Positions 1 to 4,744 of a DNA stretch of 7,114 nucleotides are shown here, in pieces; the first letter of the stretch is position 1; each line of letters begins with the position of its first letter. The position numbers and the translations under genes are program-made. Under the pieces are notes generated by a model. That model ran no database searches, was not told the DNA's origin, and saw only the letters and a program-made list of their open reading frames with translations. The DNA comes from JBBCJM01 sp037190175 (GTDB lineage: Bacteria; Pseudomonadota; Alphaproteobacteria; Rhodobacterales; Rhodobacteraceae). The DNA lies in NCBI GenBank assembly GCA_037190175.1, contig JBBCJM010000115.1, positions 1 through 7,114 on the forward strand. The letters are read 5' to 3'.

Positions 1-17
1 AGCCCCCGGCGGGGGTT
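1..17. terminator. Short GC hairpin, possible terminator of an upstream gene
   Basis: Five C (3-7) face five G (11-15) across a GGC loop, with outer G-U and A-U pairs possible. Only two T follow, so a factor-independent terminator is weakly supported. The strand and the gene it would serve lie outside the window. Confidence 0.25.
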
Positions 18-75
18 CGCGCAAGCACGGTGCGGGCTGTTGCCGCGGGCCGGGGGGCCGACTATCGTCGGGGTC

Positions 76-525
76 ATGCGTATCGGTGCCCCATTCGTCC
101 TTGCCGTCGCCCTGGCCCTGCCGGGCTGCGCCGACCTGCCGTTCTTCCAGCGCGACCCCGCGGCCGCCGCCCCGGCGGCTGCAGCCACCGCCGCGCCGCC
201 CCCCGGCGCCCGCACCGCCGAGGCGCTGGACACCACCAGCGATGCCGAGCGCGCCGCCGCGCTGGCCCCGCCCCCGGCGCCCGCGGGCGAGCGGCAGCTG
301 GGGCAGGTGCAGGTGGCGCTGGGCAATCCGACCGAGCCGGGGTTCTGGCTGCGCTCGGCACTGGTCACCACGCCGGGGCCGGGCCGGGTGGCCACCGCCG
401 GGGGCGGCTCGCTGGCGGTGGACCTGATCCCGGGCGAGGGGGCGGCGCAGCTCTCGCTGCCCGCTTTCCGCGCGCTGAACCTGCCGCTGACCAGCCTGCC
501 GCAGGTGACGGTTTACGCTCGCTGA
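76..525 (+). CDS. Small predicted outer-membrane lipoprotein, 149 aa
   Basis: The product begins with a short basic start, a hydrophobic segment (about residues 5-16) and a lipobox-like LPGC with the acceptor Cys at residue 18; Ala at +2 is compatible with outer-membrane sorting. Residues 23-75 are low-complexity Ala/Pro-rich, as in a linker. The C-terminal part (about 80-149) looks folded, with a GQVQVALGNPTEPGFWL segment and a TSLPQVTVYAR end. From memory, this C-terminal pattern recurs in short Rhodobacterales lipoproteins that databases sometimes label D-galactarate dehydratase; nothing here supports an enzyme, so that label should not be carried over. The ATG at 76 is chosen because it places the signal peptide correctly; upstream in-frame starts add a non-signal extension, and the Shine-Dalgarno sequence is weak. 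It converges on the aminotransferase gene with a 12-base gap. Function unknown. Confidence 0.8.
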   Translation: MRIGAPFVLAVALALPGCADLPFFQRDPAAAAPAAAATAAPPPGARTAEALDTTSDAERAAALAPPPAPAGERQLGQVQVALGNPTEPGFWLRSALVTTPGPGRVATAGGGSLAVDLIPGEGAAQLSLPAFRALNLPLTSLPQVTVYAR

Positions 526-537
526 GGGCGAGGCCGG

Positions 538-1398
538 TCAGGCCGAACGCGCCCAGTCCCAGTAGAGCGCGCGGGCCTTCCGGGCGACGGGGCCGACCTG
601 GTAGGCCACGTCCTCGAAGGCGGTGACGGGCATGATCTTGCTGAGGTTGCCGCTGGTGAACACCTCGTCCGCGGCGCGGAAGTCGTCGAAGGTCAGCACG
701 CCCTCCACCACCTCCACCCCCGCGGCCCGCAGCAAAGCGATGTGGCGGGCGCGGGTGATGCCCGACAGGAAGGTGCCGTTGGCGATGGGGGTCATCACCA
801 CCCCGTCCTTCACCATGAAGATGTTGGAGGTCGCGGTCTCGGCGACGTTGCCCAGGGCGTCGGCCACCAGCGCGTTGCCGAACCCCCTCTCCCGCGCCTC
901 GACCAGCATCCGGGCGTTGTTGGGGTAGAGGCAGCCCGCCTTGGCGTTGCAGACCGCGCTGTCCAGCACCGGCCGGCGGAAGCGGGTGCGGCAGAGCGTC
1001 GTCGTGGCCTCGGCCGGCGGCATCGGCACCGATTCGAGGCAGAGGGCGAAGCCCGTCACCCCCCGCAGCGGCTCCACCCCCAGTTCGCTGCCATGGATCG
1101 CCCAGTACATCGGCCGGATATAGACCGCGGTGCCGGGGTCGAAGCCCTTCAGCCCCTCGAGCGCGATCGCCCGCATCTCGGCCGGATCGACCGTAGGCGT
1201 GATCATCATCGCCTCGGCCGAGCGGTTCACCCGGGCGCAGTGGCGGTCCAGATCCGGGGCCACCCCCTCGAACCACCGCGCGCCGTCGAAGACGTTGGAG
1301 CCCTGCCAGATCCCGTGGTCGGCCGCCCGCATCACCGGCAGGTCGCCGTCGTGCCAGCGGCCCTCGAAGAAGGTGCGGATGATCCTGCCGAACGCCAT
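538..1398 (-). CDS. Class IV PLP aminotransferase, branched-chain aminotransferase-like
   Basis: The 286-residue product matches fold-type IV PLP enzymes and would move an amino group between an amino acid and 2-oxoglutarate in the cytoplasm. Visible landmarks: GSNVFDGARWFEG (33-45), R56 as the likely phosphate-binding Arg, YIRP at 93-96, NAKAG with the Schiff-base Lys at 153, the pyridine-nitrogen Glu at 187 in NVAETATSNIF, a LSGITR turn (211-216) and ADEVFTSGN (243-251). YIR at 93-95 matches substrate-side residues of E. coli IlvE (Y95, R97), favouring the branched-chain type over D-amino acid or aminodeoxychorismate types. Two differences: the IlvE Y31 position is Gln32, and the carboxylate-binding turn reads GNL (250-252) rather than GTA. 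Exact substrate is therefore uncertain. It is the last gene of the minus-strand operon, 13 bases after the transporter, with a GGGGAGG ribosome binding site. The closest family name is ilvE, but a second IlvE elsewhere in the genome is likely. Confidence 0.88.
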   Translation of the reverse strand: MAFGRIIRTFFEGRWHDGDLPVMRAADHGIWQGSNVFDGARWFEGVAPDLDRHCARVNRSAEAMMITPTVDPAEMRAIALEGLKGFDPGTAVYIRPMYWAIHGSELGVEPLRGVTGFALCLESVPMPPAEATTTLCRTRFRRPVLDSAVCNAKAGCLYPNNARMLVEARERGFGNALVADALGNVAETATSNIFMVKDGVVMTPIANGTFLSGITRARHIALLRAAGVEVVEGVLTFDDFRAADEVFTSGNLSKIMPVTAFEDVAYQVGPVARKARALYWDWARSA

Positions 1399-1411
1399 GG
1401 CCTGCCTCCCC

Positions 1412-2731
1412 CTACCCGGCGGCGGCCAGCACGCGGGGCCAGCGTTGCCACATGGTGATCCCCCGCGCCGTGTTCAGCACCATCAGCGCCGCCCAGAGCC
1501 CGTGGTTGCCAAGCAAGGGCAGAAGCACGGCCAGCGCAACCCCGTAAATCGCCACCGATACAATCATCGCCCGCACCATCTCGGCCGTCAGGGTGGCGCC
1601 GATGAACACCCCGTCCAGCATCCAGCCGGCCAGCCCGACCAGCGGCGCGGCCACCAGCCAGGGCAGATAGCGCCGCGCCTCGGCCCGCACCTCGGGCGCG
1701 GTGGCCATCAGGTCGATGATCGCCGGCCCGAAGGCGGCGAAGGCGGCGCAGAGCAGCAGCGTGCCCGCCAGGGCCCAGAGGCTGGCGAGCCAGGCCCCCC
1801 GCCGCAGCATCGCCACCTGCCGCGCGCCCACCGCCTGGCCCACCAGCGTCTCGGTGGCGAAGGCGAAGCCGTCCAGCGCATAGGCCGCGACCTCCATGAA
1901 CTGCAAGAGCACCTGGTTGGCGGCCAGCGTCACGTCGCCCAGCCCCGCGCCCAGGAAGATGAAGGTGGTGAAGCTGCCCTGCAGCAGCACCGAGCGGATC
2001 AGGATGTCGCGGTTCACCGCCCCCATGCGCCGCAGCGCCATGCGGTCGGAGAGCCGCGGCAGCGCGGCGCGGCGGATCGGCCCCAGCGCCTCGCGGCAGA
2101 ACCACAGGCCCAGCGCCAGCCCGCTCCACTCGGCGATCAGCGTGGCCACGGCCACCCCCGGCACGCCCCAGCCGAGCCCCAGCACGAACCACAGGTCCAG
2201 CGCGATGTTCAGCCCGTTCATCCAGATCTGCAGCACGAAGACCGCCCGCGTCCGCTCCAGCGCGATCAGCCAGCCGGTGACGGCATAGAGCCCGATGGTG
2301 GCCGGCGCGCCCCAGATGCGGATGGTCAGGTACTGCCGCGCCAACCCCTCCACCTCGGCGCTGGCGGGGGCCAGGCGGAAGGCGGCCCAGAAGAGCGGCG
2401 CCTGCAGGGCGATGAGCCCCAGCCCCGCCACCGCCGCGATGGCCAGCGCGCGGTAGAAGACCGCGGCGCGTTCGGCCATGTCCCCCGCCCCATGCGCCTG
2501 CGCGGCAAGGCCCGAGGTGCCCATGCGCAGGAAGCCGAAAATCCAGTAGAGCGTGGCCAGCACGATGGCCCCCAGCCCCACCGCGCCGATGGGGGCGGCC
2601 TGGCCCAGTTGCCCCACCACCCCGGTATCCACCGCCCCCAGCAGGGGGATGGTGGCGTTCGACAGCACGATGGGCAGCGCGATGCGCAGCACCCGGGCGT
2701 GGGTGACGGGGGCAGCAGCGGGGGCGTTCAC
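1412..2731 (-). CDS. MATE family (DinF-like) multidrug/toxin efflux transporter
   Basis: The 439-residue product is strongly hydrophobic with about twelve membrane segments in two halves, the expected size for MATE exporters, which use a sodium or proton gradient to expel organic substrates across the inner membrane. Landmarks: LLGAVDTGVVGQLG (30-43) with the conserved acidic D35 in helix 1, GLNIALDLWFVLGLGWGVPG (173-192), a classic MATE stretch, then DGFAFATETLVGQAVGA (287-303) and GWMLDGVFIGAT (369-380), both typical of the DinF branch. The start is a GTG whose GTGA overlaps the TGA of the upstream thioesterase by four bases; the next in-frame Met is residue 70, which would remove helix 1, so GTG is preferred and translation is probably coupled. 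The substrate cannot be read from sequence. Its place between acyl-CoA thioesterase-like genes and an aminotransferase suggests export of an organic acid or amino-acid-like product, but MATE genes also sit in operons by chance. Confidence 0.9.
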   Translation of the reverse strand: MNAPAAAPVTHARVLRIALPIVLSNATIPLLGAVDTGVVGQLGQAAPIGAVGLGAIVLATLYWIFGFLRMGTSGLAAQAHGAGDMAERAAVFYRALAIAAVAGLGLIALQAPLFWAAFRLAPASAEVEGLARQYLTIRIWGAPATIGLYAVTGWLIALERTRAVFVLQIWMNGLNIALDLWFVLGLGWGVPGVAVATLIAEWSGLALGLWFCREALGPIRRAALPRLSDRMALRRMGAVNRDILIRSVLLQGSFTTFIFLGAGLGDVTLAANQVLLQFMEVAAYALDGFAFATETLVGQAVGARQVAMLRRGAWLASLWALAGTLLLCAAFAAFGPAIIDLMATAPEVRAEARRYLPWLVAAPLVGLAGWMLDGVFIGATLTAEMVRAMIVSVAIYGVALAVLLPLLGNHGLWAALMVLNTARGITMWQRWPRVLAAAG

Positions 2732-3237
2732 GATCCGCTGCGTTCGGGCATCAGGAAATGCCCCGTCGCCTGCGCGAAGAGCCGCGCGCGGTTGTCCTGC
2801 CAGGCCTCGACATGCACCGAGGCGTAGCGGCGGCCCGAACGGTTCACCCGCGCCCGCGCATAGGCGTCGCGCGGCAGGCCGGTGCGCAGATAGTCCACCG
2901 TGAAGTCGATGGTCTTGGGCATCGGCGGCAGGTCGCCGGGGCCGAGGCTGGCCGGGTCGCGGCGCCCCTGCTCCATCTCCTCCCACAGGATCGACCAGGA
3001 AAGCTCGATGATCGAGGCGACCTCCAGGAAGGCCGCGGTGGCCCCGCCGTGCAGCGCGGGCAGGAAGGGATTGCCGATCAGGTCGTCGCGGAAGGGCAGG
3101 ATGGCGGTCAGCTCGTCGCCCCGGCGGTCGAACTGCACGCCCAGATAGCCGATATAGGGCACCCCCTGCACCAGCGCGCGCAGCGCCGCGTCGCGCCGCT
3201 GCTTGACCACCTGCACCGGCTCGGGCGGCGGGCGCAT
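2728..3237 (-). CDS. PaaI-like hotdog-fold thioesterase (second copy), 169 aa
   Basis: The product has a hotdog-fold core with LHGGATAAFLEVASI (62-76), the active-site helix motif of PaaI/YbgC-type acyl-CoA thioesterases; E72 stands where the catalytic acid is expected. A TIDFTVDYLRTG strand (109-120) and a final ARLFAQATGHFLMP strand complete the domain. It would hydrolyse a cytoplasmic acyl-CoA to acid and CoA; the acyl group is unknown. It carries about 25 extra N-terminal residues and an insertion around 84-107 relative to compact PaaI proteins. The ATG at 3237 shares its A with the TGA of the upstream thioesterase (TGATG), implying translational coupling; longer in-frame readings run antisense through the upstream regulator region and were rejected. 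It resembles its neighbour only at fold level, so the pair is likely specialised rather than a recent duplication. Confidence 0.87.
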   Translation of the reverse strand: MRPPPEPVQVVKQRRDAALRALVQGVPYIGYLGVQFDRRGDELTAILPFRDDLIGNPFLPALHGGATAAFLEVASIIELSWSILWEEMEQGRRDPASLGPGDLPPMPKTIDFTVDYLRTGLPRDAYARARVNRSGRRYASVHVEAWQDNRARLFAQATGHFLMPERSGS

Positions 3238-3671
3238 CAGCCCCGCTCCGCCGTGAAGGCACCGGTGGCGCTGGCCACGGGGCGGCCCGCGTCCTCGTCG
3301 GTCGCGGTGGCGCGCACGAAGGCGACGGTGCGGGTCATCTGATAGCATTCCGCGGTGGCGGTGATCCGCTGGCCGGAGGTGGCGGGGCGCATGTAGTCGA
3401 TGCGCAGGTCCAAAGTGGCGGTCGAGGCCGGCGCGTTCGGATGGCACAGCACCGCGGTGCCGCAGACCGTATCCATCAGCGCCGAGACCGCGCCGCCGTG
3501 GATCACCCCCGTGGCCGGATCGCCCACGAAGCGCGCGTCCCAAGGCATCGAGATCGCCGCCACCCCCTCGCCCATCCGCTCGATCCGCATTCCCAGTGCC
3601 TGCGCATGGGGCAGCATGGCGATGAAGCCGCGCGCGGCCTTCAGCCTTGCCTCCTCGCTGCCGTCCGTCAT
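3237..3671 (-). CDS. PaaI family hotdog-fold acyl-CoA thioesterase, 144 aa
   Basis: First gene of the minus-strand operon. The 144-residue length and the motif GVIHGGAVSALMDTVCG (56-71) are typical of the PaaI family: HGG, then an Asp (D67) on the following helix that activates water to cleave an acyl-CoA thioester. LDLRIDYMRPA (88-98) is the usual central strand, and ATATDEDAGRPVASATGAF (121-139) the last strands. Family members act on phenylacetyl-CoA-pathway intermediates, hydroxybenzoyl-CoA or fatty acyl-CoAs; which applies here cannot be told. The ATG at 3671 is supported by AAAAGG about seven bases upstream; an upstream in-frame start adding 18 residues (to 3725) lacks such support and runs into the promoter region. 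It is divergent from the first merR gene, with 119 bases between starts, so that regulator is a plausible controller. Confidence 0.9.
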   Translation of the reverse strand: MTDGSEEARLKAARGFIAMLPHAQALGMRIERMGEGVAAISMPWDARFVGDPATGVIHGGAVSALMDTVCGTAVLCHPNAPASTATLDLRIDYMRPATSGQRITATAECYQMTRTVAFVRATATDEDAGRPVASATGAFTAERG

Positions 3672-3696
3672 CGCCGCACCTTTTCCGAGCCGCCCG

Positions 3697-3725
3697 ACTA
3701 AACCCGCTCGGGCCGGCCTCCGCAA
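3697..3725 (-). promoter_or_regulatory. Candidate promoter of the minus-strand thioesterase operon
   Basis: On the minus strand TTGCGG (3725-3720) and TTTAGT (3702-3697) are separated by 17 bases, with a start expected near 3690. A six-base inverted repeat, CCGAGC (3685-3690) and GCTCGG (3706-3711), brackets the -10 box with a 21-base centre spacing, as an operator might. Box matches are only partial. Confidence 0.35.
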
Positions 3726-3735
3726 GGCGGAAGGC

Positions 3736-3773
3736 GGTTGAAATCCGCCCCGCGGCGCGCATAGCCTTCAACC
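3736..3773. promoter_or_regulatory. Divergent promoter/operator: GGTTGAA...TTCAACC inverted repeat
   Basis: GGTTGAA (3736-3742) and TTCAACC (3767-3773) form a perfect seven-base inverted repeat whose arm centres are 31 bases apart, about three helical turns. The left arm overlaps a good plus-strand -35 box, TTGAAA (3738-3743), followed after 16 bases by a weak -10, CATAGC (3760-3765), which would drive the first merR gene. The location between divergent genes makes an operator plausible; the binding protein is unknown. Confidence 0.4.
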
Positions 3774-3790
3774 AGCGGAGGAGGACCGGG

Positions 3791-4168
3791 ATGCCCGCAG
3801 ACCGACTGACCTTCAAGGAGATGTGCGCGAAGTTCGACGTGACCCCACGGACCCTGCGCTACTACGAATACATCGAGCTGCTCTCCCCCCAGAAGGAGGG
3901 CCGCGCCCGGTTCTACACCCCCCGCGAGGTGGCGCGGATGACGCTGATCCTGCGCGGCCGCCGCTTCGGCTTCTCGCTGGAGGAGATCCGGCAATGGCTG
4001 CTGATCTACGGCAAGAAGGGCGAGAAGGAACAGCTGGAAGCCTTCGCCGCCCTGGCCGACCGGCAGCTGGGCGAACTGGAACGCCAGCGGGACGAGCTCG
4101 ACGGCACCATCGCCGACCTGAAGGCGTTGCGCGCCACCGCGCTGGCCGAGGCGGCGCAGGCGCGGTGA
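3791..4168 (+). CDS. MerR family transcriptional regulator (first of a pair), 125 aa
   Basis: An N-terminal winged helix-turn-helix carries the MerR signature: LTFKEMCAKFDVTPRTLRYYE (6-26) for the recognition helix and YTPREVARMTLILRGRRFGFSLEEIRQ (42-68) for the wing and second helical pair. A C-terminal coiled coil (about 78-120, with LERQRDELDGTIADLKAL) provides dimerisation. There is no Cys/His metal-binding loop after the coiled coil, so a metal sensor is unlikely; small MerR proteins of this shape include LiuR/GnyR-type regulators of acyl-CoA catabolism. The ATG at 3791 has a strong GGAGGAGG seven bases upstream. It is divergent from the thioesterase operon and lies 158 bases before a paralogue that matches it at 41 of 72 positions over the DNA-binding domain by hand alignment. 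The effector is unknown; an acyl-CoA is a reasonable guess from context. Confidence 0.9.
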   Translation: MPADRLTFKEMCAKFDVTPRTLRYYEYIELLSPQKEGRARFYTPREVARMTLILRGRRFGFSLEEIRQWLLIYGKKGEKEQLEAFAALADRQLGELERQRDELDGTIADLKALRATALAEAAQAR

Positions 4169-4198
4169 GCGGCTTCGCCGCAGCGTCAGACCGCGACC

Positions 4199-4226
4199 TG
4201 ACGTCACGTTCCGATTACGTTAACGT
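4199..4226. promoter_or_regulatory. ACGT-type palindromes, likely MerR/LiuR-like operator
   Basis: TGACGTCA (4199-4206) and ACGTTAACGT (4217-4226) are two perfect palindromes with centres 19 bases apart. Read on the minus strand, the second lies in TTGACGTTAACGTAA, which resembles the ACGT-containing dyads reported for LiuR-type MerR regulators (from memory). It overlaps the candidate -35 region of the second merR gene, so autoregulation by one or both MerR proteins is inferred. Confidence 0.5.
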
Positions 4227-4244
4227 CAATTGCACTGGTATGTT
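4215..4244 (+). promoter_or_regulatory. Candidate promoter for merR2-acyl-CoA dehydrogenase unit
   Basis: TTACGT (4215-4220) and TATGTT (4239-4244) are spaced by 18 bases and lie in the only AT-rich pocket of this gap. Expected start is near 4251, which would put the hairpin at 4257-4311 at the very 5' end of the message. TTGCAC (4230-4235) is an alternative -35 but has no matching -10. Confidence 0.4.
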
Positions 4245-4256
4245 CGGTGCAAGATC

Positions 4257-4311
4257 GCCACATGCCGCCGCGTAAGGGGCAGGCCGCGCGCGGCCTGCCG
4301 GCGCATGTGGC
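4257..4311 (+). promoter_or_regulatory. Long leader hairpin abutting the merR2 ribosome binding site
   Basis: GCCACATGC (4257-4265) pairs with GCATGTGGC (4303-4311) over nine bases, then GCC (4267-4269) pairs with GGC (4300-4302) around a bulged C. Inside, 4278-4299 is a perfect 22-base palindrome (GGCAGGCCGCG and its complement). The structure ends immediately before the Shine-Dalgarno AAAGGA (4312-4317). No T-tract follows, so a simple terminator is unlikely; mRNA protection or control of translation is more likely. The inner palindrome could instead be a protein-binding site in DNA. Confidence 0.6.
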
Positions 4312-4324
4312 AAAGGACCAGTGA
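4262..4324 (+). CDS. Possible 20-codon upstream ORF in the merR2 leader
   Basis: ATG at 4262 opens 20 codons (starting MPPRKGQAARG, ending HVAKDQ) and stops at TGA 4322-4324, two bases before the ATG of merR2. The start lies inside the left arm of the leader hairpin and has no clear Shine-Dalgarno sequence, so translation is uncertain. The tight stop-to-start spacing is the main reason to list it; in DNA this GC-rich a short open frame is easily accidental. Confidence 0.2.
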   Translation: MPPRKGQAARGLPAHVAKDQ

Positions 4325-4326
4325 CG

Positions 4327-4722
4327 ATGACGACCCAGGAGACCATGACCATCCGCGAGATGTGCGACGCCTTCGAGGTGACCCCGCGCACCCTGCGGTT
4401 CTACGAGCAGAAGGAGCTGATCGCCCCGATCCGCCAGGGGCAGAAGCGGCTCTACACCCGCCGCGACCGCGGCCGGCTGAAGCTGATCCTGCGCGGCAAG
4501 CGGTTCGGCTTCTCGCTGGAGGACATCCGGCAGCTGCTCGACATGTACGAACGCGACGGCAGCCAGGAGGCGCAGCTGCGCCGCACCTACGACCTGGCGG
4601 TGGCCCGGGTGGCCGAGATGGAGCGCCAGCGCGACGAGCTGACCGAGGCCATCGCGGAACTGAAGGAACAGATCGCCTGGGGCGAGGCCACGCTCGCAGG
4701 CTTCCGCCGCGCGGCGGAGTGA
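4327..4722 (+). CDS. MerR family transcriptional regulator (LiuR/GnyR-like), 131 aa
   Basis: The DNA-binding domain shows MTIREMCDAFEVTPRTLRFYE followed by YTRRDRGRLKLILRGKRFGFSLEDIRQLLDMY; the RLKLILRGKRFGFSL stretch is characteristic of LiuR/GnyR-type MerR proteins that control leucine, isoprenoid or fatty acid degradation genes (family knowledge recalled, not searched). The C-terminal half is a coiled coil (MERQRDELTEAIAELKEQI) without metal-binding cysteines. Possible starts are GTG 4321, ATG 4327 and ATG 4345; ATG 4327 gives nine bases from AAAGGA, against three for GTG 4321, and is preferred. The stop is 22 bases before the acyl-CoA dehydrogenase start, so the two are almost certainly co-transcribed and this protein likely senses a CoA thioester or related metabolite of that pathway. 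The upstream ACGT palindrome is its probable binding site. Confidence 0.9.
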   Translation: MTTQETMTIREMCDAFEVTPRTLRFYEQKELIAPIRQGQKRLYTRRDRGRLKLILRGKRFGFSLEDIRQLLDMYERDGSQEAQLRRTYDLAVARVAEMERQRDELTEAIAELKEQIAWGEATLAGFRRAAE

Positions 4723-4744
4723 GGACCAGAGGGAGACAGACCGA

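Noticed and set aside
30..626. Overlapping plus-strand frame of 198 codons at the left end
   Set aside because: Arg/Gly/Pro-rich reading overlapping both the lipoprotein and the aminotransferase end; the lipobox-bearing frame is the real one.
1130..2827. Long plus-strand open frame of 565 codons
   Set aside because: It is antisense to the transporter and aminotransferase genes; the product is dominated by His, Gln, Arg and Pro with no domain, as expected from the complement of GC-rich coding DNA.
1412..3262. Transporter read as a 616-residue fusion with upstream sequence
   Set aside because: The first 177 codons are an out-of-frame shadow of the thioesterase; MATE homology starts at the GTG at 2731.
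2728..3816. Second thioesterase extended upstream to 362 codons
   Set aside because: The extra N-terminal part overlaps the first thioesterase in another frame and has low-complexity composition; the ATG at 3237 with the TGATG overlap explains the gene fully.
4278..4299. Factor-independent terminator after the first merR gene
   Set aside because: The palindrome is strong, but it is followed by GGCGCATG and AAAGGA rather than a T-tract, lies 110 bases past the stop, and fits better as part of the merR2 leader.
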